Shown: positions 51,743 to 60,823, numbered from the stretch's first letter. The stretch: 64,000 nucleotides of DNA from Gordonibacter pamelaeae (GCF_042665095.1 NZ_JBHTBV010000001.1); one strand, 5' to 3'. Notes: generated by a model from the sequence alone, not told the origin. A program made the numbers and translations.

Positions 51743-53539
51743 ATGATGCCGATGGAAAGGGAGCGGTTCACCCTCGAGACCACCATCAGGGGTGAGGAGA
51801 TAGAGAGGATATACCAGAAGGAGTTGAGGCCCGTCCCGCCCGAGGAGTGGGAGGCCCTGTCCGACGAGGAAAAGCAGCTGGCCAAGCCCTATGCGTTCGA
51901 CCAGCGCACGTACGAGGCGGCGCCCGGCATCGTGTGCGAGCAGGACGTGGCGGTCAAGATGCGCGACGGAATCACCCTCTACTGCGACGTCTTCAGGCCG
52001 CAGGACTCGGACGCGAAGGTGCCGGCGATCCTGGCCTGGTCGAACTACGGGAAGCGCCCGAACGATTTCCGCACGGGCGAGGACGTGGGCTACACGCCGG
52101 GCGTGCCGTTCGGCGCCGTCTCGCCCAGTGCCAAGTTCGAGGCGGCCGACCCGCTTTTCTGGTGCCCCAACGGGTATGCGGTCGTCAACGTCGACCCCCG
52201 CGGCATCGGCTACTCGGAGGGCCTCCACGACCAGTTCTGCGAGGAGGAGGCCAAAGACGGCTACGACGTGGTCGAGTGGGCCGCGCAGCAGCCTTGGTGC
52301 AACGGGCGCGTGACCATGGCCGGCTCCTCCGCGCTGGCCATCACCCAGTGGCACATCGCCGCGCAGCAGCCGCCCCATCTCGCCTGCATCGCACCGTGGG
52401 AGGGCATGAGCGACATGTACCGGGAATCGCTCTACGAAGGGGGCATCCCCTGCATCCGCTTCACCAGCTTCGCCACCGCGGGCGCCTGCGGCCTTAAGGG
52501 CATCGACGACCAGGCGGCCATGGCCCTGCGCTACCCTTTGATGAACGCCTACTGGGAGAACAAGATCCCCGATTTCGGCAAGATCACCGTGCCCGCCTAC
52601 GTGGCGGCGGGGTGGAACCATTTCCACCTCCGCGGCTCCATCAACGGGTACCGCAAGATATCCTCGGAGAAGAAGTGGCTCCGGGTGCACCGCGAGTTCG
52701 AGTGGCCCGATTTCTACACGCGCCAGAACATGGAGGAGCTCAAGGCGTTCTTCGACCGCTACTGCAAGGACGTCCACAACGGGTGGGAGCTCACCCCGAA
52801 GGTGCGCATCGACGTGATGGACGCCTACGACGAGGACTTCGCCACGAGGCGCCCGGAGCGCGAGTTTCCCCTGGCGAGGACCGAGTACCGGAAGCTCTAC
52901 CTGAATGCCGAGGCCATGAGCCTCGAGGGCGAGAACCCGGCCGCGCCCGCCTCCGTCTCCTACGACGGCAACGAGGGCGTCGCGGAGTTCGACTACCGGT
53001 TCGAGGAGGACACCGAGCTCACGGGGTACATGAAGCTCCACGCCTTCGTCGAGGCGGACGGGCACGACGACATGGACCTGTTCGTCACCGTGAAGAAGGT
53101 CCACGAGAACGGGACCGAGATACCCGTGACCCTGTTCGACGGCACGGCGCCCCACCCGGGCGCCTGGGGAAAGATGCGGGTCTCGCACCGCGAGCTGGAC
53201 GAGGCGCTTTCGAGCGACTTCCAACCCGTGCAGGCGCACCGCAGGGAGCTGAAGCTCTCCGCCGGCGAGATCGTCCCCATCGACGTGGAGATCAACCCCA
53301 CGAGCCGCCTGTGGCGCAAAGGCGAGATCCTCCGCGTGCAGGTTGCGGGGCGCTACCTCCGCGACGAGCATTGGATCGAGCCCCTCATGTGGGAGACGGA
53401 CAACCGGGGGAGCCATATCGTCCACACCGGCGGCGAGTACGGGTCCTACCTGCAGGTGCCCGTCGTCGGGCCGCGCCACGACCGCTCGAAGCCGTTCGTC
53501 GTGGACGAGGCGAGGCACCCGACCCATCCCATCTTCTAG
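51743..53539 (+). CDS. CocE/NonD-family (X-Pro dipeptidyl-peptidase-like) hydrolase
   Basis: This 598-residue enzyme is an alpha/beta hydrolase with the S15 lid and jelly-roll C-terminal domain. DVAVKMRDGITLYCDVFRP starts the catalytic part, VDPRGIGYSEG and MAGSSALAITQW follow with Ser196 as likely nucleophile, GWNHFHLRG lies near the acid/His region, and the C-terminal domain contains INPTSRLWRKGEILRVQVAG. Substrates in the family include cocaine-type esters, acylated antibiotics and X-Pro peptides. No signal peptide. The ATG at 51743 follows GGGAG. A TetR regulator gene follows. Confidence 0.87.
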   Translation: MMPMERERFTLETTIRGEEIERIYQKELRPVPPEEWEALSDEEKQLAKPYAFDQRTYEAAPGIVCEQDVAVKMRDGITLYCDVFRPQDSDAKVPAILAWSNYGKRPNDFRTGEDVGYTPGVPFGAVSPSAKFEAADPLFWCPNGYAVVNVDPRGIGYSEGLHDQFCEEEAKDGYDVVEWAAQQPWCNGRVTMAGSSALAITQWHIAAQQPPHLACIAPWEGMSDMYRESLYEGGIPCIRFTSFATAGACGLKGIDDQAAMALRYPLMNAYWENKIPDFGKITVPAYVAAGWNHFHLRGSINGYRKISSEKKWLRVHREFEWPDFYTRQNMEELKAFFDRYCKDVHNGWELTPKVRIDVMDAYDEDFATRRPEREFPLARTEYRKLYLNAEAMSLEGENPAAPASVSYDGNEGVAEFDYRFEEDTELTGYMKLHAFVEADGHDDMDLFVTVKKVHENGTEIPVTLFDGTAPHPGAWGKMRVSHRELDEALSSDFQPVQAHRRELKLSAGEIVPIDVEINPTSRLWRKGEILRVQVAGRYLRDEHWIEPLMWETDNRGSHIVHTGGEYGSYLQVPVVGPRHDRSKPFVVDEARHPTHPIF

Positions 53540-53570
53540 CCGGGGTCCGCGGCAAGCCGCAAGGCGAGAC

Positions 53571-53613
53571 GGCGGCGCCTGCCTTTGCAGGAAGGCGCCG
53601 CCTGCCTTAGAAT
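53571..53613 (+). terminator. Terminator-like hairpin plus -10 of the tetR gene
   Basis: GGCGGCGCCT (53571-53580) pairs with AGGCGCCGCC (53593-53602), with a smaller inner stem. Immediately after comes TAGAAT (53608-53613), a possible -10 for the TetR gene starting at 53651. Confidence 0.5.
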
Positions 53614-53650
53614 CAGGGAACGATCGCAGGGCTGGAAAGGCGGTGCGGAT

Positions 53651-54319
53651 ATGGATTCGGGTTCGAGGGCCTCGGCGGCGAGGCGGGCTATCGTCGAGGC
53701 GTACATCGACCTCATGGAGGAGAAGCCCTACGACTCCATCCGGGTCAAGGAGCTGGTCCAGCGGTCCAACGTTGCCAGGTCCACCTTCTACGTGCACTTC
53801 CGCGACGCCATCGACGTGCTGGAGGGCATAGAGGGCACGCTCCTCGGCCTGTTGAGCCTCTACCGGTCCGACGGCGACGCCTACAAGGGCGCCATAGCGG
53901 GCATGCCGTTCGAGTGTATGGAGAACTGGTTCGAGGTCTGCATCGAGCACGAGCGGGTCTTGAGGGCGCTGACCGGCCCCCACGGCGACCCGTACTTCAC
54001 CGTGCGCCTGCAGAACCAGATCAGGCAGGAGCTCAACCAGATGATGGACGACGACCGTGCCCCGCGCGACAGGCTGCGGCCCTACTACGTGGAGCTGCTC
54101 ACCGCATCCTACATCGGGCTCATGAGCTACATCGTCAAGGAGAAGAACAAGAGCGAGTACCTGGAGGCGCACGAGCTGGCGAGCATCGCGAACTCGACGA
54201 GCGCCGCCTACTACAAGCTGAGCGACAAGGCGCCGCGGCTCTCCGACGAGCGCCTGTTCGGCGCGAAAGCGCCGATAGGGGAGGACGGGGGCGAAGATCG
54301 TCCGGAAACGGCCCGATAG
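53651..54319 (+). CDS. TetR-family regulator
   Basis: This 222-residue protein has the TetR N-terminal helix-turn-helix (AIVEAYIDLMEEKPYDSIRV then ELVQRSNVARSTFYVHFRD) and a helical ligand-binding domain. The region after residue 60 resembles the TetR_C_8/C_33 groups often found beside hydrolase or efflux genes. It lies 111 bp after the CocE gene and likely controls it. The RBS (GGAAAGG) is rather far from the ATG. Confidence 0.87.
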   Translation: MDSGSRASAARRAIVEAYIDLMEEKPYDSIRVKELVQRSNVARSTFYVHFRDAIDVLEGIEGTLLGLLSLYRSDGDAYKGAIAGMPFECMENWFEVCIEHERVLRALTGPHGDPYFTVRLQNQIRQELNQMMDDDRAPRDRLRPYYVELLTASYIGLMSYIVKEKNKSEYLEAHELASIANSTSAAYYKLSDKAPRLSDERLFGAKAPIGEDGGEDRPETAR

Positions 54320-54343
54320 GCGGAGCCGTTCCCGGACGCGGCG

Positions 54344-54559
54344 CTAGCCCAGACCGGCCGTGGAGAAGTAGCCGGCGACGGCTACGAGGGCGATACCGGC
54401 AGCGCCTATGAGCACGTTTCTTGCCGAGGGGGACGGCGGGGCCTGCCCGGGCCGCGCGGACGCGGGCTCGACCGGCGCCTCGGCCGCCTCTGCGGGGACG
54501 GTGCCCGTCCGGCGGGCGGCGGCTTTCTGGGCGGGGGTCATCTTCTTCTTGCGGCTCAT
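54344..54559 (-). CDS. Small C-tail-anchored membrane protein
   Basis: This 71-residue protein has a basic N-terminus (MSRKKKMTPAQKAAARR), a Pro/Ala/Glu linker and a C-terminal hydrophobic segment (NVLIGAAGIALVAVAGYFS). No family recognised. A good RBS (AAGGAG) precedes the ATG. It lies 44 bp downstream of the unknown 54604-55146 gene in the same direction and could be part of the module-2 transcript. Confidence 0.68.
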   Translation of the reverse strand: MSRKKKMTPAQKAAARRTGTVPAEAAEAPVEPASARPGQAPPSPSARNVLIGAAGIALVAVAGYFSTAGLG

Positions 54560-54603
54560 GGCGGAATCTCCTTCCTCGGCGGCGGCGCGGCGGATTTACG
54601 CCG

Positions 54604-55146
54604 CTAGCCCTTCTTCGTCGGCACGGGCGCGCGCTCGGCCTCCCATTGCTCCAGTATCACGCTGCCGCGGTACTTGTACACGCCGTAGATGCCGGCGAAG
54701 TCGTAGCCGGCGCAGGAGAACGTGCCGCCGATGGACGTGACGAACTCGGCCGCCTCGACGTTGAACGCGCCGCGTTGGAACACGTAGAGGTTCGCGATGT
54801 TGTCGCGGCTTCCCGTGGGGGCCAGGAACAGGCCCGTGCCGAACTGCACCGGCAGCCCGTCGCCCTTGAGGCGCAGGTTCTCCACGGCCAGGTCGGGCTC
54901 GAAGCGTCCGATCCAGCTCTTTCGCTTGAGCGCAGCCCACCCCGCCCACACCGACGTGCCCTTCTGGGCGTCGTCGGTGTAGACGGCGTTGAAGAAGTCA
55001 TGGTAGGATGCCGCGCCTTCCAGGTACGGCGCGTAATCGGGCGATACGCCCGGGCCCGCCGACACGTACAGCAGCAGGCGCTCCAGCGTGGCACGCGAGG
55101 CGAGCGGCGCCTGGTCGATTCCCTCTTTCAGCTCTTGGTAGTCCAT
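54604..55146 (-). CDS. Hypothetical protein in molybdoenzyme module 2
   Basis: This 180-residue soluble protein has no motif I can assign. It has an N-terminal helical part (DYQELKEGIDQAPLASRATL) and a more beta-rich remainder (LYVFQRGAFNVEAAEFVTSI). GAAGGAG precedes the ATG. It follows the MFS gene by 65 bp on the same strand, so it may belong to the same transcript as the molybdoenzyme module. Confidence 0.72.
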   Translation of the reverse strand: MDYQELKEGIDQAPLASRATLERLLLYVSAGPGVSPDYAPYLEGAASYHDFFNAVYTDDAQKGTSVWAGWAALKRKSWIGRFEPDLAVENLRLKGDGLPVQFGTGLFLAPTGSRDNIANLYVFQRGAFNVEAAEFVTSIGGTFSCAGYDFAGIYGVYKYRGSVILEQWEAERAPVPTKKG

Positions 55147-55211
55147 GGTGTCTCCTTCGTCCCGGCTTCTCGGCCGGGCAGTCGTCGGCGGTCGGCCGCC
55201 CAGGCAGCCGC

Positions 55212-56507
55212 CTAGAACCCGCGCGGCCAGGCCTCCTCGGCCGGCACGTCGTCGAGCGTCTTCACGTCCTTACCGCGCGGCAGGATGAACAGGCACAGCA
55301 CGAACGAGATCACGTAGGCGGGGATCTGCAGCACGATGCCGGCCATGTTCCAGCCGAGGGCCTCCTGCAGCGCCCCGAACACGGGCGATCCCAGCGTGGA
55401 GCCCAGGTTCTGGCAGAACTGCATGATGGCCATGGCCATGGTGGCGCCCATGGCGGTGTTGCGCATGAGCATCGGCGCCATGGGGCGCAGCGAACCGCCG
55501 CACATGCCGCCGCCCACGCCCTGCAGCACGATGACGAACCACATGACGGCGATCGCCCCCGGCCCGGTGTAGAACATGCACCAGCCGGTCAGGAACAGCA
55601 TGCCCATCATCACCAGGCCCACGACGTACTTGCGCCCGAGCGGCAGGCGGTCGGACACGAAGCCCGTGAGCGGCGCCACGATAAGCGACAGGAGCATGAT
55701 GACGGACGAGAGCGACGAGGCCGTCTGCGCGTCGAAGCCCAGCTGCGTCTCGAGGAACGTGTTGTAGTACGTGTTCATGATGCCGATGGTGGTGAAAGCG
55801 AACAGGAAGAACACGGCGCCCAGGATCCAGATGCGGCGGTTCCTGCAGTATTTGAGCGACTCCTTGAACGTGCCCTCCACGCCCATGTCCCCCGTGGCGC
55901 CCGGAGGCATCTTGTACACGAGGGCGAACATCAGGAACGCCACGGCGCACACGCCGGCGATGGCGAAGAACACCGCCTGGTAGCCGAACATGCCGGCGAT
56001 GGCGGGCGCGGCGTTGAAGGCTGCGACGGAGCCCACGGGCACCCAGGTGGCCCAGATGCCCAGCGCGAGCCCGCGCTTGCGCTCCGGGAACCAGATGGTC
56101 ACGCACGACGGCGCGGCCACGCCGATGAGGCCGATGCCCACGCCCTCCAGCAGGCGGCTCGCCATGAGCACGTTCAGGTCGGCCGTGGCGCCGCCGAGCG
56201 CCGAGCCCACGCCCAGGCACGCGACGGACAGCAGTATGACGTTCTTCAGCCCCATGCGGCGCGCGATGAACGCGGCGGGGAAGGCCAGCACCACGCCGAT
56301 GACGGCGATGGCGCTCATGAGCGTGCCGAACGTCACGGGATCGAGCGCCCCGTGGAACGCCGGGAACAGTCACGACGCCAACGGCGGCATCTTGAACTGG
56401 CACAGCGGCGCGCAGAAGCTCGCCAGGTACGTGACGGCCAGGATGCCCCAGGCCTTGCCGGAAACCTTGTCCTGCTTGGCTATCTGGTCGGCGGTCAAAT
56501 CTGCCAT
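55212..56507 (-). pseudogene. MFS transporter of module 2, interrupted by an in-frame TGA
   Basis: Reading from the ATG at 56507 (MADLTADQIAKQDKVSGKAW, with AAGGGGTGA upstream) gives an MFS N-terminus up to KMPPLAS, then TGA at codon 46 (56370-56372), then LFPAFHGALDPVTFGTLMS and a full-length transporter to residue 431. The TGA stands where TGG (Trp) would fit. The remainder has MFS signatures such as GFVSDRLPLGRKYVVG. A GTG or ATG restart downstream (for example the ATG at 56336) would lose the first helix. Options: nonsense mutation, sequencing error, or UGA readthrough. Confidence 0.85.
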
Positions 56508-56661
56508 ATGAAATCACCCCTTGGATACGCTTTCCCCAAAATCCATCCCCTTTCGGCATTACCTCACCGGCTCGCGGTCGACGGGGAAATGCCGGAAGCA
56601 GGCAGCTGGCTGGGCCGTCCGCCGAAAACCGGGCGGCGGCAAAGGGCCAGTCGCTGAAAGC

Positions 56662-56698
56662 GGGAGGCTGGAGCGGCGCGGAGCCGATCCAGCCTCCC
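56662..56698 (-). terminator. Stem-loop between Fe-S subunit and MFS of module 2
   Basis: GGGAGGCTGGA (56662-56672) pairs perfectly with TCCAGCCTCCC (56688-56698) around a smaller CGGC/GCCG stem. It begins 9 bp after the Fe-S gene's stop. It may separate the enzyme subunits from the transporter transcript or stabilise the upstream mRNA. Confidence 0.55.
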
Positions 56699-56706
56699 TC
56701 ATGCCC

Positions 56707-57066
56707 CTACGCGCAGGGCGGTACCCACAGGTACTGCTGCGGCTTGGCGTCCAGGCGCTTCGCGAGCTCTTCCACCGGGCCGAACTCCATGCACTTGGCC
56801 TGGCAGTGGAACACGCAGGAGGGGAGCTTGCCCTTCTCCCGGCGGTCGGCGCACAGATCGCAGATCTTCGTGAACGCGGGGATGAAGTCGTAGACGTAAG
56901 CATCCGTCTCGTTGCCCTCGGCGTCCTTCACCGGCCACGGGCCGTTCTGCATGACCTTCACGCCCCACTGTTCGAGCGGCAGCTCGTGCTCGGCCTGGCA
57001 GGCCACCTCGCACGAGTAGCACCCCGTGCAGTACTGGTAGTCGACGAGAATTCCGTTCATGGCCAT
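56707..57066 (-). CDS. Ferredoxin-like 4Fe-4S electron-transfer subunit, module 2
   Basis: This 119-residue protein has CTGCYSCEVACQAEHE near the start and CDLCADRREKGKLPSC-VFHCQAKC near the end, two [4Fe-4S] sites as in the module-1 partner at 43212. Its ATG shares one base with the stop of the catalytic gene (TAATG), and AAGGAGGAGG lies just upstream, so the two subunits are co-translated. Confidence 0.92.
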   Translation of the reverse strand: MAMNGILVDYQYCTGCYSCEVACQAEHELPLEQWGVKVMQNGPWPVKDAEGNETDAYVYDFIPAFTKICDLCADRREKGKLPSCVFHCQAKCMEFGPVEELAKRLDAKPQQYLWVPPCA

Positions 57067-59444
57067 TACAGTTCCTCCTCCTTGCAGCGGTACACCTTGC
57101 AGAGCGTGCACTTCAGATCGGCGCCGAAGCCGGTGGTGCCGGGCTTGTTGGCGAGCAGCTGGTTGATGTTGGACTGGCGGAAGCCGTACAGGTTCGGCTC
57201 GGCGCCGTCCTGCTCGGGGAACCACCAGCCGTGCTGTGCGGCGATCTCCTTCTCGTGCACCTCGAAGGTGAGGCGGGCGCGCTGGCGGCAGCGGCCGCGG
57301 TGGTTCTCGATCCACACCCAGTCGCCCTCGGAGATGTTGAGGTCCTTCGCCGTGCGCGGGTGGATCTGCACCCACGGGTCGGGCGTGAGCTGGCGCAGGT
57401 AGGGGATCTGGCGGTGCTCCGAGTGGAAGAACGACGTGGCGCGGGCGCCCGTGATCATGATGAGCGGGTACTCCTCGTAGAGGTCGGGCGTGGTGACGGG
57501 CCCGATGCCCGGCTCCTCGATGTAGGGCAGCGGGTCGTAGCCGAACTTCTCGAACAGCGTGGAGTAGAACTCGATGCGGCCGGTGGGGGTGTTGAAGCCG
57601 GGCTGACCGTCGGGGCGCATGAGGCCCTTCTCGTACTTCTTGTACACGTACTTCTGGTAGACCGGGCCATGCTCCATGAGCTCGTGGAACGTGAAGCCGG
57701 AGGGGCTCACTATCTCGTCGTACACCTCGTCCTCGGTCGCCCACGGCCAGGTGCGCTGCTTGCCCTCGGGGCGGCCGATGGCCTGGTTGAACTCGTCGTC
57801 GTTGTCGAAGTACTGCGCGAGCTCGCGGTTGATCTCGCAGTCCGACTTCGCCTCGCCCTCGGCCGCGCAGGCGCCCGTGATGGCGGAGAGGAAGTAGTAG
57901 TGCGCGCGTACCGAGTGCTTCTCGGCCCAGGTCTGCACCGGCATGACGATGTCGGCGCACGACTGGATGGTGGGCGTCATGAAGATGTCCACGGCGGCGA
58001 TGAACTCGGGCTTCTTCATGGCCTGGTACCAGCGCTCGGTCTCGCAGCTCATGCAGGCGATGCCGTTGGACGTCTGGATCCACACGCCCTTGACCTTGCC
58101 CTCCTCCATGTACTCTAGGCACATGTCGGGCATGGCCTGGGTGAGGCCGTAGCGGTACATGGGGAACTCTTTCCAGCCCACGCGCTTCTTCTGCATCTCC
58201 TCGTTGATGAGGTCGTAGATGCCCCAGGCGCCGGCGGAGGGCTGGTCCACGCCCATGGGCGAGGCGGTGTAGCACATGCCGCCCGGCACGTCGAGGTTGC
58301 CGGTGATGGTCCACAGCGCCGCGATGGCGGCGGCGCAGGGCGTGCCCTGGCTCTGCATGTCAACGGCGAGTCCCCACACGACGTTGGCCGGCTTGGACGT
58401 GGCGAACAGGCGCGCGGCGGCCACGATCTTCTCCTTGGGAACCCACGTCATGGCCTCCACCTGGTCGAGCGACAGCTCGCGGGCGCGCTCGGCCAGCTCG
58501 TCGAAGCCGTAGGTCCAGCGCTCCACGAAGTCGTGGTCGTAGAGGTCCTCGTCGATGATGACCTTGATCATGCCGAGCGCGAGGCCCGTGTCGGTGCCGG
58601 GGCGCAGCTGCAGGTGGATGTCGGCGTGCGCGGCGAGCCACGTGACGCGCGGCTCCACGCTGATGAGCTTGCAACCGAGCTTCATGGCGTCGGTCACCCA
58701 GTGGCCCATGAAGAAGTCGGGGTTGGAGATGGTGGGGTTGCAGCCCCAGACGATGGTGCACTCGGGGCACACCCACTCGGGGTCGTCGTAGCGCAGCGCC
58801 GAGAACTGCGAGAAGTCGGCGATGAGCATGCCGCCGTAGGTCATGATCATGAGCGACAGGCGGGGCAGGTAGCAGGCGGTGCCGGACAGGAAGCCGTACT
58901 CGTTGGGGCTGCCGAACGTGTTCGCCATGCGGCCGACCTGCCACTGGTTGTCGCGGGCGGTGCCGCGCAGGCAGTGGATGGAGTCGCCGCCGTAGGTCAT
59001 GGAGATGCGGCGGAACTCCTTGTAGCAGGTTTCCAGCGCCTCGTCCCACGTGATGCGCTCCCACTGGCCGCTTCCGCGCTCGCCCACGCGCCTCATGGGG
59101 TGCAGGATGCGGTCGGGATGGAACTCCACCTGCTTGAAGGCCAGGCACCTGGGGCACAGCGCGCCGCGGTTGTACGGGTCGTCCGGGTCGCCCTCGCACT
59201 TGATGAACTTGCCGGTCTCCTTGTCGGAGTACACCAGCACGCCGCAGCCCTCGTGGCAGCCCGGCGCGCTCCACACCGAGGTGCGGGTGACCACCATGCC
59301 GTCCTCCTCGTACTGGAAGGGTTTGGGGTGCTTCCAGCGCGGATCCACCTCCTGCCTCTTGCCGGCGCCGAAGTTGAACTGGTTCTCCTCCTTGGACGTG
59401 CCGATCTCGTCGCGGTCCTTCTCCGCGACAGCGTTCTCTACCAT
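57066..59444 (-). CDS. Molybdopterin (bis-MGD) oxidoreductase catalytic subunit of module 2, dehydroxylase-like
   Basis: This 792-residue cytosolic enzyme is a paralogue of the module-1 protein. It has the [4Fe-4S] site CHEGCGVLV ... GALCPRC, the metal-ligand region LSGTACYLPR with Cys191, VWGCNPTISNPDFFMGHW, and a C-terminal domain with WVQIHPRTAKDLNISEGDWV. The N-terminal ~50 residues are charged and lack a Tat signal. It belongs to the same acetylene hydratase/transhydroxylase/catechol dehydroxylase-like branch. I chose the ATG at 59444, which AGAGGAG precedes. The unmatched Cys-rich end (DLKCTLCKVYRCKEE) is shared in part with module 1. Confidence 0.88.
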   Translation of the reverse strand: MVENAVAEKDRDEIGTSKEENQFNFGAGKRQEVDPRWKHPKPFQYEEDGMVVTRTSVWSAPGCHEGCGVLVYSDKETGKFIKCEGDPDDPYNRGALCPRCLAFKQVEFHPDRILHPMRRVGERGSGQWERITWDEALETCYKEFRRISMTYGGDSIHCLRGTARDNQWQVGRMANTFGSPNEYGFLSGTACYLPRLSLMIMTYGGMLIADFSQFSALRYDDPEWVCPECTIVWGCNPTISNPDFFMGHWVTDAMKLGCKLISVEPRVTWLAAHADIHLQLRPGTDTGLALGMIKVIIDEDLYDHDFVERWTYGFDELAERARELSLDQVEAMTWVPKEKIVAAARLFATSKPANVVWGLAVDMQSQGTPCAAAIAALWTITGNLDVPGGMCYTASPMGVDQPSAGAWGIYDLINEEMQKKRVGWKEFPMYRYGLTQAMPDMCLEYMEEGKVKGVWIQTSNGIACMSCETERWYQAMKKPEFIAAVDIFMTPTIQSCADIVMPVQTWAEKHSVRAHYYFLSAITGACAAEGEAKSDCEINRELAQYFDNDDEFNQAIGRPEGKQRTWPWATEDEVYDEIVSPSGFTFHELMEHGPVYQKYVYKKYEKGLMRPDGQPGFNTPTGRIEFYSTLFEKFGYDPLPYIEEPGIGPVTTPDLYEEYPLIMITGARATSFFHSEHRQIPYLRQLTPDPWVQIHPRTAKDLNISEGDWVWIENHRGRCRQRARLTFEVHEKEIAAQHGWWFPEQDGAEPNLYGFRQSNINQLLANKPGTTGFGADLKCTLCKVYRCKEEEL

Positions 59445-59526
59445 CGCAACTCCTCTCGCTTTGCGCGGGCCTGTCGGGTGTCCGCCCCAATCGGCCCTCC
59501 CCTCTGGGGTTGCAATCGAGTAAAGC

Positions 59527-59552
59527 ACGCGATAGGTATGAGCCTATCGCGT
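59527..59552. promoter_or_regulatory. Inverted repeat upstream of module 2
   Basis: ACGCGATAGG-TATGAG-CCTATCGCGT is a perfect 10-bp inverted repeat 83 bp upstream of the module-2 catalytic gene. It resembles the 39512 repeat (GATAGG...CCTA). Likely an operator. Confidence 0.5.
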
Positions 59553-59653
59553 AATGAGTATGCAGATTGGGAATCAGTACGTTGGTATGACGCGGTGAGC
59601 AGGGGAGATGGAAAGGGGGTCCAAAGTTTTGCACGGAGGGGCGCGGAGGCGCC

Positions 59654-60031
59654 CTAGGCCATCGCCGCCATGGCCTGACTTGCCCAGAACACGAGAACGC
59701 CAACGGTGACGATAACGATGAACGCCGCCAGCACCCGGTAGAGGATGAGCGCCCCTTTGCGGCTGATGTTGTGCACGAGACCATGGTCGTAGAGGAAGTC
59801 GTTGAATGCGTAGCACGCCGCGAGGAGCGCGTTCGTCACTCCCATTATCATGCCGAAGGGCAGCATGGTCCACGGCGAGCCGTATCCGTCGATGTCCCCC
59901 GCTGCGTTCCAATGCATCGGCACGTTGGTCGCGCCGGGAGGGAACAGCAGGATGGTTGCCAGGCAGGCGATTGCCGGCAGCACGATAACGGCCAGCCAGA
60001 AAACCACGTCGAGCACGCGGGGTGGTCTCAT
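59654..60031 (-). CDS. DUF1648-domain membrane protein
   Basis: This 125-residue protein has three hydrophobic segments and the DUF1648 motif NVPMHWNAAGDIDGYGSPWT, as in the N-terminal half of SdpI at 12212. It lacks the SdpI second domain. Function unknown; related proteins occur in bacteriocin immunity. The RBS is weak (GGAATAG). Confidence 0.8.
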   Translation of the reverse strand: MRPPRVLDVVFWLAVIVLPAIACLATILLFPPGATNVPMHWNAAGDIDGYGSPWTMLPFGMIMGVTNALLAACYAFNDFLYDHGLVHNISRKGALILYRVLAAFIVIVTVGVLVFWASQAMAAMA

Positions 60032-60184
60032 AGGCTATTCCATGCGGTGCGTCGATTGGCGGGCGTCATATCGGGTTCCTCCTTGGGGATGTCACCTGAT
60101 TGCGAGCCCATTGTCGCACTTTCGTTTCTAAAGATTGAGAATAATTGAAGAAATTTCGGCAGGAGTACAGCAGGAAGGCGGTTA

Positions 60185-60213
60185 TTGACGTACGTAATTG
60201 CGTACGCTACTAT
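60185..60213 (+). promoter_or_regulatory. yefM-yoeB promoter/operator
   Basis: TTGACG (60185-60190), 17-bp spacer, TACTAT (60208-60213). Two CGTACG palindromes at 60189-60194 and 60201-60206 lie 12 bp apart, on the same helix face, overlapping the core promoter. This matches the paired-palindrome operators of Phd/YefM-type antitoxins. Confidence 0.65.
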
Positions 60214-60245
60214 AGGGCAGAAGAAAAGAGATAAGGAGGCAGGCC

Positions 60246-60497
60246 ATGACTTCGATCACCGCAACGGCCCTGCGGCAGAATATCTACCAGACCATCGCTC
60301 AAGTGAACGAGAACTGCACGCCCATCGCCATCACGAACAGCAAGGGGAAGGGGGCAGTGCTCGTCGGCGAATCCGATTGGGCGGCTATCGAGGAAACGCT
60401 CTTCCTCAACGGCATACCCGGCATGAGCGAGTCGTTGCGCGCCGGCAAGGAGGAAAAACCCGAGGATTGCCTCTCCGAAGACCAACTTGAGTGGTAG
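60246..60497 (+). CDS. yefM: Phd/YefM-family antitoxin
   Basis: This 83-residue protein reads MTSITATALRQNIYQTIAQV then PIAITNSKGKGAVLVGESDW, the standard DNA-binding N-terminus of YefM, and a C-terminal acidic tail that wraps the toxin. It would neutralise the YoeB toxin encoded next and repress their shared promoter. Strong RBS (AAGGAGG). Confidence 0.93.
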   Translation: MTSITATALRQNIYQTIAQVNENCTPIAITNSKGKGAVLVGESDWAAIEETLFLNGIPGMSESLRAGKEEKPEDCLSEDQLEW

Positions 60498-60499
60498 TC

Positions 60500-60793
60500 A
60501 TGTATGCAGTGAAGTTCACGAAGCAGGCCGCAAAGGACGCAAGGAAGCTTAAAGCCGCCGGTCTCGACAAGAAGGCGAAAGCCCTTGTCGAGGTGCTCAA
60601 ACGCGATCCTTTTCAAGAGGCCCCTGCCTACGAAGCGCTTGTGGGAAACCTTTCCGGCCTCTATTCGCGGCGCATCAACCTGCAGCATCGACTCGTCTAC
60701 CAGGTATATGCAGAGCCCTTTGATGAAGAGGGCGTGCATTACCAGGGCATCGTGAAAGTTGTGCGCATGTGGACGCACTACGAGGGGCTCTAA
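60500..60793 (+). CDS. yoeB: Txe/YoeB-family ribosome-dependent endoribonuclease toxin
   Basis: This 97-residue toxin has LSGLYSRRINLQHRLVYQVY, the family core, and ends WTHYEGL. By alignment with E. coli YoeB the catalytic Glu46, Arg65 and His83 correspond to Glu45, Arg64 and His93; the shift in the last comes from about ten extra residues before the C-terminal strand (DEEGVHYQGIV). The ATG at 60500 is 2 bp beyond the antitoxin stop; a GTG at 60491 would overlap it. All active-site residues are intact. Confidence 0.93.
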   Translation: MYAVKFTKQAAKDARKLKAAGLDKKAKALVEVLKRDPFQEAPAYEALVGNLSGLYSRRINLQHRLVYQVYAEPFDEEGVHYQGIVKVVRMWTHYEGL

Positions 60794-60823
60794 CCTGCTC
60801 CCGCGCGCCCTTGCCTTTCCGCG

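Noticed and set aside
56370..56372. Selenocysteine codon
   Set aside because: TGA replaces a residue where Trp fits a helix of an MFS protein; no redox function and no obvious SECIS hairpin directly downstream.
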